Below, piece by piece: positions 27,175 through 36,590 of a stretch of DNA of 64,000 nucleotides. The notes below the pieces were generated by a model, which saw only the letters and a program-made list of their open reading frames with translations, was not told the DNA's origin and did not search any database. Made by a program: the position numbers and the translations under genes. Within the stretch, counting starts at the first letter, position 1, and each line of letters opens with the position of its first letter. This DNA comes from Chromatiales bacterium 21-64-14 (GTDB taxonomy: Bacteria > Pseudomonadota > Gammaproteobacteria > 21-64-14): positions 124,001 through 188,000 of the forward strand of contig NCBI01000004.1 in assembly GCA_002255365.1 (NCBI GenBank). The letters run 5' to 3'.

Positions 27175-29055
27175 ATGAGCGTTGAGGCCCACAAGGAGAC
27201 CCTGAGTTTTCAGGCCGAGGTTCGGCAACTGCTGAACCTGATGATCCATTCCCTATATTCCAATAAAGAGATCTTCCTGAGGGAGCTGATCTCCAACGCT
27301 GCCGACGCCTGTGACAAGCTGCGTTTCGAGGCGCTCACCGACGACGCCCTGTACGAAGGGGATTCTGACCTGGCGGTGTGCATTTCCGTCGATCGTGAAC
27401 GGCGTACCGTCACGGTGGCGGACAATGGCGTTGGCATGACCCGGGCCGAGGTGATGGACAACATCGGGACGATCGCGCGTTCCGGGACCCGCCAGTTCCT
27501 GAACAGCCTGACCGGAGATCAGTCCAAGGACACCCAGTTGATCGGCCAGTTCGGAGTGGGTTTCTACTCCGCGTTTATCGTGGCGGATCGCATTACCCTG
27601 GTCACCCGCCGCGCCGGTCTCGGCCCCGAACACGGCGTGCGTTGGGAATCCGACGGACAGGGTGACTATTCCCTGGAGACAATGGAGCGACCCGGGCGTG
27701 GCACTGAGGTGACCCTGCACCTGCGCGAAGGCGAGGACGAGTTTCTGGAAGGTCTGCGTCTGCGCACCATCGTGCGCAAATATTCCGATCATGTGCCGTT
27801 GCCGGTCCGTATGCGCAAGGAAGGGGATGCCGGTCTGGAGACGCTTAATCGCGCCTCGGCGCTGTGGGGCCGGCGCCGCAACGAGATCACCGACGAGGAA
27901 TACAAAGAGTTCTACAAGCATGTTGCCCACGACTTCGAGGATCCCTTGGTCTGGGTCCACAACCACGTGGAGGGCAAGGTATCCTACCATTCGTTGCTCT
28001 ACATCCCGGCCCGTCCCCCGTTCGATCTGTGGGACCGGGAGCGTCGCCACGGCCTCAAGCTGTATGTGCGGCGCGTGTTCATCATGGACGACACCGAGCA
28101 CCTGTTGCCTCAGTACCTCCGGTTCGTGCGCGGCGTGGTGGATTCCGAGGATCTACCCCTCAACGTCTCCCGCGAGATCCTCCAGCACAACCGCGAGATC
28201 GAGCAGATCCGCTCGGCCCTGGTCAAGCGGCTGCTGACGACGTTGGAGGAAATGAGCGCCAACGAGCCGGAACAGTACGCGCGGTTCTGGGAGTCCTTCG
28301 GCAAGGTCATGAAGGAGGGGCCGGCGGAAGACTACGCCAACCGTGACCAGATCGCGGGCCTGTTGCGGTTCTCATCCACCCACGCCGACCGGCCGGTGCA
28401 GGATGTGTCGCTGAAGGACTATCTGGCGCGCATGAAGCCCGGCCAGGACAAGATCTACTATCTCACCGCCGAGAGTTTCGCCGCCGCCCGCAACAGCCCA
28501 CACCTCGAACGGCTGCGCAAGAAGGACGTCGAGGTCTTGCTGCTCTGCGACCGGGTGGATGAGTGGCTGGTTTCGCATCTCACGGAATTCGACGGCAAGC
28601 CCTTGCATTCGGTGGCCAAGGGCGACTTGGAACTAGGTGCGCTGGAGGATCAGGAGGAGAAGCGCAGCGTCGAGCAGGCGGAGTCGGATTACAAGGAGCT
28701 GCTGGAGCGGATGAGCGCGGCGCTTGGCGAGCGGGTCAAGGAAGTCCGGGTTACCCACCGGCTCACCACCTCACCGGCGTGCTTGGTGCTCGATGAGCAC
28801 GACATGCCGGTCCATCTGCAACGCATGCTCAAGGCGGCCGGCCAAGAGGTGCCCTCCGCCCATCCGATCCTGGAGATCAACCCGGGGCACCTATTGGTGC
28901 AGCGCCTGAAGGACGAGCAAGACCCCCAGCGTTTCAGCGATTGGGCCTCGATCCTGTTCGATCAGGCCTTGCTGGCGGATGGCGGGCAGTTGGAGGATCC
29001 GGCCGCGTTCGTGGGCCGGCTCAACGAACTCCTGCTCCTCCTGACCCGAAAGTGA
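27175..29055 (+). CDS. htpG: Chaperone protein HtpG (Hsp90)
   Basis: The bacterial Hsp90 ATPase. The 626-residue protein has the N-terminal GHKL ATPase domain with [20 protein letters not shown] near residue 25 compressed to its key features (E and N of the N-box), [11 protein letters not shown], the lid [17 protein letters not shown], then the middle domain ([13 protein letters not shown] near 325) and C-terminal dimerisation domain. Length is typical. It precedes a membrane transporter by 46 bases. Confidence 0.97.
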   Translation: MSVEAHKETLSFQAEVRQLLNLMIHSLYSNKEIFLRELISNAADACDKLRFEALTDDALYEGDSDLAVCISVDRERRTVTVADNGVGMTRAEVMDNIGTIARSGTRQFLNSLTGDQSKDTQLIGQFGVGFYSAFIVADRITLVTRRAGLGPEHGVRWESDGQGDYSLETMERPGRGTEVTLHLREGEDEFLEGLRLRTIVRKYSDHVPLPVRMRKEGDAGLETLNRASALWGRRRNEITDEEYKEFYKHVAHDFEDPLVWVHNHVEGKVSYHSLLYIPARPPFDLWDRERRHGLKLYVRRVFIMDDTEHLLPQYLRFVRGVVDSEDLPLNVSREILQHNREIEQIRSALVKRLLTTLEEMSANEPEQYARFWESFGKVMKEGPAEDYANRDQIAGLLRFSSTHADRPVQDVSLKDYLARMKPGQDKIYYLTAESFAAARNSPHLERLRKKDVEVLLLCDRVDEWLVSHLTEFDGKPLHSVAKGDLELGALEDQEEKRSVEQAESDYKELLERMSAALGERVKEVRVTHRLTTSPACLVLDEHDMPVHLQRMLKAAGQEVPSAHPILEINPGHLLVQRLKDEQDPQRFSDWASILFDQALLADGGQLEDPAAFVGRLNELLLLLTRK

Positions 29056-29101
29056 ACGCGGCGAAGGCCGTACGCCCGCCTGCCGGGCGGCGCGTGCGCG
29101 G

Positions 29102-30358
29102 TTGGTGAATCTCTCCGTCGCGGTTCTGCTGCTGGTTTTCGTGGCGATCGCGGCGCGCACTGTGGATGGACTGCGTCTGCCGATCTGGCAGATCATGGGT
29201 CTCGGGGCCTTGGCGGTCCTCGTAAGTGGGCAAATCGGGCCGGTCGCCGCGCTGCGTGCCATCGACCCTGATGTCATGGTGTTTCTGGCCGCCATGTTTC
29301 TGGTGGGCACGGCGCTGGAGCGCAGCGGCTACCTTGCCCAGCTGGCAGCGCGGTTGTTCCAGGGCGCACGGTCCGTGGACCGCTTGGTGCTCACCGTACT
29401 GTTCGGAGTGGGCGCCGCCTCCGCCCTGCTGATGAACGATACCCTCGCGGTGGTGGGAACACCGCTGATGCTGATGCTCGCCCGTACGCATCGGATCGAC
29501 GCCCGCATGCTACTGCTCACGCTGGCCTTCGCTGTTACCCTCGGCAGTGTCATGAGCCCCATCGGCAACCCGCAGAATCTGCTGATCGCGCTGCACGGCG
29601 GCATGAACGACCCGTTCCTTGCGTTTCTGTCCTATTTGGCGCTGCCCACCGCCTTGAACCTGTTGCTCGCCTACGGAGTTCTGCGCTGGCGGTTCCGATC
29701 CCGGTTTCATGGCGATCAGCTGGTGCACGTGCCAGTCCCGGTGACCGACCCGCATCTGGCCATGCTGGCCCGCAGCGCGTTGCGAATCCTGGTCCTGCTG
29801 CTGGTTGTGCGGATCGCCCTGCGGTGGCTGGGTCTGCCGGCGCCGCCGTTGTCCGCGGCCGCCGCCGCGGCCGCGCTGCCGCTGGTGATCTTCAGTCCCC
29901 GGCGCGGTGAACTGATGCGCAACATCGATTGGAGCACCCTGGTGTTTTTCGCGGCGATGTTCGTGTTGATGCAAAGTGTGTGGGACAGTGGGTTCTTTCA
30001 AGGTTGGATGGCCCGCTTCGATCTGCGGATCGACGCCATCCCGACCATCCTGGTGGTCAGCACGCTGCTCAGCCAACTCATCTCCAACGTGCCTCTGGTG
30101 GCCCTCTATTTGCCGATGCTGACCCATGCCGGTGGATCCGAAGCGGCGCTGCTGGCCTTGGCTGTGGGCAGCACTGTGGCAGGCAACCTGTTTATCCTGG
30201 GCGCGGCCAGCAACGTGATCATCGTGCAGGGCGCGGAGCGTCGTGGTGGACCATCGCTGAGCTTTCTGGAATTCGCGTCCGTCGGTGTGCCGATCACTGT
30301 GCTTAGTCTCGGTGTGTACTGGGGGTTTTTCCACTGGGTCTACGGGTTCACTGCCTGA
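29102..30358 (+). CDS. SLC13/ArsB-type ion transporter (IT superfamily)
   Basis: A 418-residue protein with 10-12 transmembrane helices. Motifs typical of the ion transporter superfamily are present in both halves: ALLMNDTLAVVGTPLML (near residue 103) with SVMSPIGNPQNLLIAL (near 145), and LISNVPLVALYLPML (near 322) with GNLFILGAASNVIIVQGAE (near 361). The SPIGNPQN and GAASN pairs correspond to the substrate-binding hairpins of this fold. It could carry dicarboxylate, arsenite or Na+/H+ exchange; the substrate cannot be read from sequence. Start is TTG 29102 or GTG 29105; the ribosome-binding site is weak. Confidence 0.82.
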   Translation: MVNLSVAVLLLVFVAIAARTVDGLRLPIWQIMGLGALAVLVSGQIGPVAALRAIDPDVMVFLAAMFLVGTALERSGYLAQLAARLFQGARSVDRLVLTVLFGVGAASALLMNDTLAVVGTPLMLMLARTHRIDARMLLLTLAFAVTLGSVMSPIGNPQNLLIALHGGMNDPFLAFLSYLALPTALNLLLAYGVLRWRFRSRFHGDQLVHVPVPVTDPHLAMLARSALRILVLLLVVRIALRWLGLPAPPLSAAAAAAALPLVIFSPRRGELMRNIDWSTLVFFAAMFVLMQSVWDSGFFQGWMARFDLRIDAIPTILVVSTLLSQLISNVPLVALYLPMLTHAGGSEAALLALAVGSTVAGNLFILGAASNVIIVQGAERRGGPSLSFLEFASVGVPITVLSLGVYWGFFHWVYGFTA

Positions 30359-30459
30359 TTCCGTGCGCCTGCTAATAAGGGGAACCCGTGTTCGGGAGTG
30401 TGGTCTGACCTGAGAGGCAGGTGCGTGTCCCGCTGTGACCGGGGGCTGGGTTCGCGTCG

Positions 30460-30468
30460 TGCTACACT
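30460..30468 (+). promoter_or_regulatory. Extended -10 promoter candidate for hslR
   Basis: TGC directly before TACACT (30463-30468), about 95 bases upstream of the Hsp15-like gene, in a 204-base gap after the transporter. No good -35. Confidence 0.4.
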
Positions 30469-30562
30469 TGGGTACAGGTGGTATACGTGGTGGATCGTGC
30501 CGGTGGATTGTGCCCGGTGTGTGGTAGGGACCTTCGATTCCTCGAGACCTACAGGACACGGC

Positions 30563-30979
30563 ATGTCGATGGAAAACAACGAACCAGCCCCCCAAGACCG
30601 GGTCCGCATTGACAAGTGGCTGTGGGCGGCGCGCTTTTTCAAGACCCGCGCGCTGGCTGCCCAGGCGGTTTCCGGTGGTAAGGTCCACGTGAACGGCGAG
30701 CGGGTCAGGTCATCCCGGGAACTGCACCCGGGGAATGTGCTGAGCATCCGGCGCGGCCCCTACGAGTTCGTGGTGGAGGTGCGCGGGCTGACCAAACGTC
30801 GGGTTCCGGCACCAGAAGCGGCACAACTCTACGAGGAAACCGCTGAGAGCCGCGCGACCCGGGAACGCCTCGCCCAGGAACGGCGTATGGAGACTCCCGC
30901 GGGGGAGGGACCGTCGCGCCGGCCCGACAAACGCCAGCGTCGCCGTCTGTTCCGGGTCATCGGGCACGGCGGGCGTTGA
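30563..30979 (+). CDS. hslR: Ribosome-associated heat shock protein Hsp15 (S4 domain)
   Basis: Hsp15 binds stalled 50S subunits that carry nascent chains and helps recycle them. The 138-residue protein has an S4 RNA-binding domain (VRIDKWLWAARFFKTRALAA, then GGKVHVNGERVRSS, at residues 15-55) and a charged C-terminal helix ending RRPDKRQRRRLFRV, as in HslR. ATG 30563 is used, with a second ATG two codons on; AGGACA precedes it. Its place a short distance after htpG is consistent with a proteostasis cluster. The Nudix gene follows after 28 bases. Confidence 0.9.
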   Translation: MSMENNEPAPQDRVRIDKWLWAARFFKTRALAAQAVSGGKVHVNGERVRSSRELHPGNVLSIRRGPYEFVVEVRGLTKRRVPAPEAAQLYEETAESRATRERLAQERRMETPAGEGPSRRPDKRQRRRLFRVIGHGGR

Positions 30980-31007
30980 ACCTGCCCCATCCACGTCCCG
31001 CGCCGAC

Positions 31008-31472
31008 GTGACCGTACCCGTGACGCCGCTGCTCGCGGCGGACGTCATCATTGAGATGGCAGATCGGCCGGAGCGTCCCATTGTGCTCATCGAGCGGCGT
31101 AATCCGCCCTACGGGTGGGCGCTGCCCGGGGGCTTCGTGGACGTGGGGGAATGGGTGGAGCAGGCGGCGACGCGCGAGGCCTGGGAGGAGACCGGCCTAC
31201 GGGTGCGGCTCAAGGTTTTGTTGGGCTGCTATTCCGATCCGCAGCGGGATTCCCGGGGCCATACCGCAAGCGCGGTATACATCGCGGAGGCCCGCGGCAC
31301 GCCCGCGGCGCGCGATGACGCGCGGGACGTAGGAGTGTTCGATCCGGCGGCGGTGCCTGAACTGGCCTTCGACCACGCCCGGATCCTGGCGGACTATCTG
31401 CACTTTCGGCGCACCGGTGAGTTGCCGCTGCCCCGGGTTCCTGCGTCGGGTCAGTCTGGTGCAGATTCCTGA
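31008..31472 (+). CDS. Nudix hydrolase
   Basis: A 154-residue protein with a complete Nudix box, GFVDVGEWVEQAATREAWEE followed by TG (GX5EX7REUXEEXGU, about residues 45-67), which binds the divalent metal for pyrophosphate hydrolysis. The NPPYGWALPGG stretch just before the box and the DVGVFDP/ELAFDH region after it suggest the ADP-ribose or nucleotide-sugar type, but the substrate is not certain. The start is GTG at 31008. Its 3' end overlaps the convergent thioredoxin gene by 22 bases. Confidence 0.87.
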   Translation: MTVPVTPLLAADVIIEMADRPERPIVLIERRNPPYGWALPGGFVDVGEWVEQAATREAWEETGLRVRLKVLLGCYSDPQRDSRGHTASAVYIAEARGTPAARDDARDVGVFDPAAVPELAFDHARILADYLHFRRTGELPLPRVPASGQSGADS

Positions 31473-31828
31473 GCCTGAGCCTCGACTTCCCGGCGTACCT
31501 CTTCCATGTCCAGGGCCTTGGCCTTCTCCAGCACATCCTGCAGCGTAGCGGCCGGTAACGCCCCCGGCTGGGAGAAGATGATGATCTTTTCCCGGAATAC
31601 CGTGAGGGTCGGGATCGAACGGATCTGGAACATGCCGGCCAGCTCCCGCTCCTCGTCCGTGTCGATCTTGCCGAACGTCACGTCCGGATGCAGCTCGGAT
31701 GCGGCTTCAAAGATCGGGGCGAAGGAACGGCACGGACCGCACCACGGCGCCCAGAAGTCCAGCACTACCAGTTCGTGGTCGTTGATGATCGATTCGAAAT
31801 TGTCCTTGGTGACGGCGACGGTGGCCAC
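31451..31828 (-). CDS. Thioredoxin-like protein with WCGPC active site
   Basis: A 125-residue cytoplasmic thioredoxin-fold protein with the redox motif WAPWCGPC at about residues 27-34 and the cis-proline region IRSIPTLTVF. It has no signal peptide. After the fold there is a C-terminal Glu/Ala-rich helix (KALDMEEVRREVEAQAQE) not found in TrxA. The start is GTG at 31828, chosen because AAAGGA lies 8 bases upstream; a longer frame to 31981 has a poor N-terminus. Likely a dithiol reductase with a special partner rather than the main thioredoxin. Confidence 0.85.
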   Translation of the reverse strand: MATVAVTKDNFESIINDHELVVLDFWAPWCGPCRSFAPIFEAASELHPDVTFGKIDTDEERELAGMFQIRSIPTLTVFREKIIIFSQPGALPAATLQDVLEKAKALDMEEVRREVEAQAQESAPD

Positions 31829-32150
31829 GGGCAGGGTCCTTTGCTGTGCAGGTGGAGTACGGGTGCAGTCTGGTGGCCAGAGCTGCGCTGCGGGCGCCAG
31901 TATACGGTAACAGGGGGTGCGCGAAAACCACTCCACAGCGCCCTCCTGCACTGGGCCACCGGTAAATCTTTGGGTAACCATCGAGACAATGCAACGCGGC
32001 CGGTCATCGCGTCATCCCGCTCCCGGGAGGGCGGCCGGTGTTACCCCAATGGGGGAGACCGGGCGCGCGCCAACTTTGTTAAGCTATCCAGATCGGGGCC
32101 GCCAGCAGGCTGGTGGTCCAACGGCGTCGGCAGGTTTGCGCGGAGGAGGC
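31829..32150. other. Divergent intergenic region (322 bases)
   Basis: Between the thioredoxin-like gene (minus) and the MoxR gene (plus). The minus strand has TATACT (31904-31899) as a -10 candidate for the thioredoxin gene, with a poor -35. A GGCGGCCGG/CCGGCCGC pair around 32004 and 32030 can form a hairpin. No gene or RNA was recognised. Confidence 0.4.
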
Positions 32151-33197
32151 ATGAGACCGTCCCATCTATTCGCCGTCCTGGAGTGCGAGTTCGTGAGCGC
32201 ACGGGATGGTCAGCACACCCCGGTGATGGTGTGGGGCCCTCCGGGGATCGGCAAGTCCCAGATCGTCGCCCAGGTGGCCGCGCGCCACGGGGTTTCGATG
32301 ATCGATATCCGGCTCTCGCAGATGGAACCCAGCGACCTGCGCGGGATCCCGTTCCGGTCCGGGGACACGGTGGAATGGGCGGTGCCAGGCATGCTGCCGG
32401 ACGCCGAGCGGCACGGGGCTAACGGGATCCTGTTCCTGGACGAGATCACCTCGGCGCCGCCCAGTGTCTCCGCGGCCGCCTACCAGTTGATCCTGGACCG
32501 CAATCTCGGGGCCTACCGCATCCCGCCGGGCTGGGCGATCTTTGCTGCCGGGAACCGTCAGGGCGATCGGGGCGTGACCTACAGCATGCCGGCGCCCCTT
32601 GCCAACCGCTTTTCCCATTTCGAACTCGAGGTCAACCTGGATGATTGGGTGGCCTGGGCCTATCGTCACGGTATCGACGAGCGTTTGATCGCTTTTCTGC
32701 GCTTTCGGCCGGAGCTGCTGTTCGAGTTCGACCCCACCCACAACGCGATGGCCTTCCCTTCGCCGCGGTCCTGGGAGTTTGCGCACCGTGCGCTGGCGAA
32801 GTTCGGCGCGCGTGGCGATCTGTTGGGCGAGGCCCTCCAGGCCTGCGTGGGCCCGGCGGCTGGCGTGGAACTGGCGGCGTTCGTCCACAACCTGGACAAA
32901 CTGCCGGACGTGGATGCCATCCTGCGCGGCGAACCCGTGGAGGTACCCAGCGAACTGGATCTGCAATACGCAGTGGCTTCTGCGCTGGTGGGGCATGCCA
33001 CGCGGGTCAAGGGAAACGCGGGTGCACCGGCGGTCTACGGAAACATCATCGACTACGCAGCGCAGTTCCCGCAGCGCGAGATCGGGGTGATGCTGGTATC
33101 GGATATGCACCGGGTAATCGGTGAGGAACTGTTCACGGTTCCCCAATTCACCGAGTGGGCCAAGGTGGTGGCCGACGTCATGTTGTTTGAACTATAG
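32151..33197 (+). CDS. MoxR-type AAA+ ATPase
   Basis: A 348-residue AAA+ protein with Walker A GPPGIGKS at 29-36, Walker B ILFLDEITSAPP near 100, sensor 1 IFAAGNRQGDRG near 137 and an arginine region APLANRFSHFELE. It resembles the MoxR subgroup that works with VWA-domain proteins as a chaperone pair for metal insertion or complex assembly. The ATG at 32151 has an ideal CGGAGGAGG just upstream, which excludes the longer frame. The VWA-like gene follows after 41 bases and is the likely partner. Confidence 0.88.
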   Translation: MRPSHLFAVLECEFVSARDGQHTPVMVWGPPGIGKSQIVAQVAARHGVSMIDIRLSQMEPSDLRGIPFRSGDTVEWAVPGMLPDAERHGANGILFLDEITSAPPSVSAAAYQLILDRNLGAYRIPPGWAIFAAGNRQGDRGVTYSMPAPLANRFSHFELEVNLDDWVAWAYRHGIDERLIAFLRFRPELLFEFDPTHNAMAFPSPRSWEFAHRALAKFGARGDLLGEALQACVGPAAGVELAAFVHNLDKLPDVDAILRGEPVEVPSELDLQYAVASALVGHATRVKGNAGAPAVYGNIIDYAAQFPQREIGVMLVSDMHRVIGEELFTVPQFTEWAKVVADVMLFEL

Positions 33198-33238
33198 GCG
33201 TCAGACCACGGCGCCGCGCACCCCCCGGGCAGGTCCCC

Positions 33239-34438
33239 ATGGCGGACGACATCGAAACCAAGTTGAGCGCGGCCCGTACCCGGCTGATCCTGGACAAGCC
33301 GTTTCTGGGTGCGCTGGTGTTGCGGCTGCCGATGGTGAAGGCGGCGCCGAGTTGGTGCCCGACCATCGCCACCGACGCCCGCGCCGTGTACTACAACGCC
33401 GAGTATATCGCCGGTCTCAGCCTGGAACAGACCCAGTTCATGCTTGCCCACGAGGCGTTGCACTGTGCTTTGTCCCATTTCGTGCGCCGTCAGCATCGGG
33501 TACAGCGGCGCTGGGACATCGCCTGTGACCTGGCGATCAACCCGCTGTTGATTCGCGACGGCCTGCGCCCGCCGGTAGGCAGCCTCGCGGACATGAAGCT
33601 CGAGGGCATGACCGCTGAGGAGATCTATCCCCTGGTGGAGGAGACGGATCAGGACGGCCCGCTCGATCAGCACCTCTACGACGCGTCGGCGCCGGCTGCG
33701 TCGAACCCGGATCCGGAACCGGGCCAGGAGTCCGATGGGGCCGGGTCCAGCCGCCGGGATGACCACGAGGCCGGGGGTGCCCCCCAACCGGCGCCCCTGG
33801 GCGTGGCGGAGCGTGACCAGCTTGCCCACGAGTGGCGCCAGCGCCTCGCCAGCGCCGCGCAGCAGGCGCTCCAGGCCGGGAAGCTGGCGGGCGCCATGGC
33901 GCGCATCGTGGACCAGCTCCTGCAGCCGCGGCTTCCATGGCGCATGTTGTTGGCCCGCTATCTCGTTCACACCGCCCGCGAAGATTACCGCTACTCCCGG
34001 CCCTCGCGCCGCGAGGGGTCGGCTATCCTGCCGACGCTGCGCAGCGGACAGGTGGACCTGGTGGTGGTGCTGGACACCAGCGGTTCGGTAACCGACGCGG
34101 AGGTCCGTGAGTTCCTCACGGAGGTCGACGCGATCAAGGGTCAGGTCCGGGCGCGGGTCACACTACACGCCTGTGATGCGGCGTTGGCCCCCGAGGGCCC
34201 GTGGCGCTACGAGCCTTGGGAGGAGCTCGTGGCGCCACGGCATCTGCGCGGGGGCGGTGGTACGCGCTTCGGCCCGGTGTTCCAGTGGCTGGAGCGCGCG
34301 GACCACCGTCCCGACGTACTGCTGTACTTTACCGATGCCCGGGGGGAGTTCCCCGCCGCCGCGCCGCAGTTTCCAGTGATTTGGCTGGTCAAGGGTGAAG
34401 CGCCGGTGCCCTGGGGTAGCCGGATTCAGCTCAATTAG
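33239..34438 (+). CDS. VWA-like protein with N-terminal HExxH metallopeptidase-like domain
   Basis: A 399-residue protein. The N-terminal DUF2201-type domain has AHEALHCALSH (HExxH at 71-75, with another His at 80), a zinc-protease-like motif, followed by WDIACDLAIN. Residues 140-190 are a low-complexity acidic linker. The C-terminal domain has the VWA MIDAS motif DTSGS (279-283) and TRFGPVFQW, with a late FTDARGE. The combination of a metallopeptidase-like domain, a VWA domain and an upstream MoxR ATPase is a recurrent two-gene unit of unknown target. Whether it cleaves peptides is not known. Confidence 0.83.
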   Translation: MADDIETKLSAARTRLILDKPFLGALVLRLPMVKAAPSWCPTIATDARAVYYNAEYIAGLSLEQTQFMLAHEALHCALSHFVRRQHRVQRRWDIACDLAINPLLIRDGLRPPVGSLADMKLEGMTAEEIYPLVEETDQDGPLDQHLYDASAPAASNPDPEPGQESDGAGSSRRDDHEAGGAPQPAPLGVAERDQLAHEWRQRLASAAQQALQAGKLAGAMARIVDQLLQPRLPWRMLLARYLVHTAREDYRYSRPSRREGSAILPTLRSGQVDLVVVLDTSGSVTDAEVREFLTEVDAIKGQVRARVTLHACDAALAPEGPWRYEPWEELVAPRHLRGGGGTRFGPVFQWLERADHRPDVLLYFTDARGEFPAAAPQFPVIWLVKGEAPVPWGSRIQLN

Positions 34439-34659
34439 GGTATACTTCCGACCCCTTCGGAACTGGCCCGCCTCCATGGCCCATCGATATTTTTTCCGGC
34501 GCCACGGCTGACAACGGCGTGCTTGGCCCGGCCCTTTTTGGGGGGCGGGGTGCACGGCGTTCGGAAACCGTGAACCACGCACGGTCTCCGTAGCGGGGTT
34601 TGTCCTACATTTTCGATTAGAAATACTAAAAATATCCCACGGGGGTGGTTCGGGTGCCG

Positions 34660-36102
34660 ATGGCAGTGACAATCCAGCATACCCTGGCGGGCCGGGGTGT
34701 CGCCTATGATGTGCGCGGGCATCCGCCCGTGGAGACCCTGGAAGAGGCGGCCCAGTTGTGCGGGGTGGCGTCGCGCCAGTTTGTCCGCGCGGTACTTTTG
34801 AAGGATGCCGCGGGCCCGTTGCTGGCCGTTCTTCCGTTGAGTCACCTGATCGATTTCCAGGCCTTGGAACGGTTGCTGGGCCGCCAGTTGACGCCTGCAT
34901 CCGCCGAAGAAACCGCGCGGACGTTCGCCGATTGCGAACCCGGCACCGTGCCGCCGCTGGGAACCGCCTATGGCCTGGAGACCCTCATCGATACCAGCGT
35001 GTTCGATTCGGAGGACCTCTACTTCGAGCCCGGCGTCCGCGATGTACTGATCCACATGCGCCGTAGTGGGTTCCGCAGACTGCAGGCCGAAGCGGGATCC
35101 GGCGCATTCTCCCGCTCCGTGGAGCAACTGCGCGCCGCCAGCGCCCTGGGCCCAGGCGCCGATCTCAATGTTCCCGAGGGCATCGATCTGGACTCCGTGG
35201 TGGCCTCGTTTACCCCCGCCCCCGACGTGCGCCGCCACATCGAAGAGATCTATGAATTGCCGCCAATGCCGGCAATGGCGCATCGGATTCTTCAGTTGCG
35301 CTCGGATCCGGACGCCACCGCCGAGGACTTGGCGAGGATCGTGGAAGTGGATCCGAGCCTCGCGGCGCAGGTGGTCCGCTACGCCAGTTCACCGTTCTTT
35401 GGGTACCGTGGAAAACTTGAATCGATCCGCGACGCGATCTCCCGGGTGCTGGGGTTCGACATGGTCGCGAACATGGCCTTGGGCCTTGCCGCCGGGCGCA
35501 CCTTCCGCAACCCGCCCGACGGACCGTTGGGTATGAACGCATTCTGGCGCCACTCGGCCTACTGTGCGGCCATGGTCCAGGCACTGGCGAAGGCGATGCC
35601 TGGCACGGCACGGCCCCGGCCCGGGTTGGTCTATCTGGCGGGCCTGCTCCACAACTTCGGTTTCCTCCTGATGGGGCATTTGTTCCAGCCGGAATTCTTT
35701 CTTCTCAATAAGCTGGTGGCGGCCAACCCCAAGACACCGGTTACTGAGATCGAGAAGCGGGTGTTGTGCATGGGGCAGGCACGCGACGTCCTGTGCATGG
35801 GTCATCCCTGCATCGGCGCCTGGCTGACCCACTCCTGGCGGCTGCCGGACGAGATCACGGTGACGGTGTGTGAGCACCACAACGAACGCTATGACGGCGA
35901 GCACGCCGTCTATCCCAACCTGGTGCTGATCGCCAACCGTCTGCTCAAGCGCCACGGAATCGGGGACGAGGCCAGTGAGGAGTTGCCCACGGAGGTGTTG
36001 TCCCGCCTCGGGCTGGAGGAGGCTCGGGTGCTGGGGATCCTGGAGGATCTGACGTCCGCCAGCAGCGAACTGGAAGCCATTGCTCGCCATCTCGCGGCCT
36101 GA
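34660..36102 (+). CDS. YbaK/aminoacyl-tRNA deacylase domain fused to HDOD domain
   Basis: A 480-residue two-domain protein. Residues 1-150 match the YbaK/ProX deacylase family (VRAVLLKDAAGPLLAVLPL with Lys48 in the position of the conserved lysine, and VPPLGTAYGLETLIDTSVF). Residues about 195-400 are an HDOD domain (YELPPMPAMAHRILQLRSDP, DPSLAAQVVRYASSPFFG, then HSAYCAAMVQALA and LVYLAGLLHNFGFLL). The HDOD part has no HD metal pair and is probably regulatory. The deacylase domain may sense or edit mischarged tRNA. ATG 34660 is preferred over GTG 34645/34654. It precedes a diguanylate cyclase gene. Confidence 0.85.
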   Translation: MAVTIQHTLAGRGVAYDVRGHPPVETLEEAAQLCGVASRQFVRAVLLKDAAGPLLAVLPLSHLIDFQALERLLGRQLTPASAEETARTFADCEPGTVPPLGTAYGLETLIDTSVFDSEDLYFEPGVRDVLIHMRRSGFRRLQAEAGSGAFSRSVEQLRAASALGPGADLNVPEGIDLDSVVASFTPAPDVRRHIEEIYELPPMPAMAHRILQLRSDPDATAEDLARIVEVDPSLAAQVVRYASSPFFGYRGKLESIRDAISRVLGFDMVANMALGLAAGRTFRNPPDGPLGMNAFWRHSAYCAAMVQALAKAMPGTARPRPGLVYLAGLLHNFGFLLMGHLFQPEFFLLNKLVAANPKTPVTEIEKRVLCMGQARDVLCMGHPCIGAWLTHSWRLPDEITVTVCEHHNERYDGEHAVYPNLVLIANRLLKRHGIGDEASEELPTEVLSRLGLEEARVLGILEDLTSASSELEAIARHLAA

Positions 36103-36590
36103 AGGGGTGGGACAATCCGCCGTCGCGGGCGTCGACGCGCCGTGGCGCTTAGTCCACGGTCGCCGCCCGAACCCCGTAGCTTTCCGTATACTGACGTCGG
36201 CTGATTGATGCACTTGTTGTACGCATCTGGCAGGAAATATGTAGGTCGTAGGCTTACATCTATATCAATAATCGTTTAAATACTGATAATTCGAACTTGA
36301 TCCCCGTTAGTATGTCAATGAATTCCGGCCCGGAAAGTCGGCGAATTCGCGCCGGAAGATCGGCGTGTCTGTGGCGCGCCCCGATTTCCGGGCGCCACCT
36401 GCAAGGGGGCGGTTTGCGTCAAGCGTTTGTCCTTTGCCCGCCTCCAAGGTACATTCTCTAATACGTATGCCGGGGAGACGGCGGGGGATTTCGGCGCCGA
36501 ACACCAAGTCTCCGGGCACGGACGCATAAGAACAAACCAATCCGAATTTTACTGCATCACGACGACACGGAGGTCGCAGGCGAGGGTTCG
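36103..36590. other. Intergenic region with locally AT-rich DNA (488 bases)
   Basis: No gene is seen. Bases about 36200-36310 are clearly AT-richer than the rest of the window (for example TTTAAATACTGATAATTC at 36277-36294). A hairpin TGGCGC (36372-36377) and GCGCCA (36392-36397) lies further on. A promoter candidate for the next gene is listed separately. Confidence 0.5.
36427..36455 (+). promoter_or_regulatory. Promoter candidate for the soluble GGDEF gene
   Basis: TTGTCC (36427-36432), a 17-base spacer and TACATT (36450-36455). Four of six bases match in each hexamer. The start would be near 36462, 130 bases before the ATG. Confidence 0.4.
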
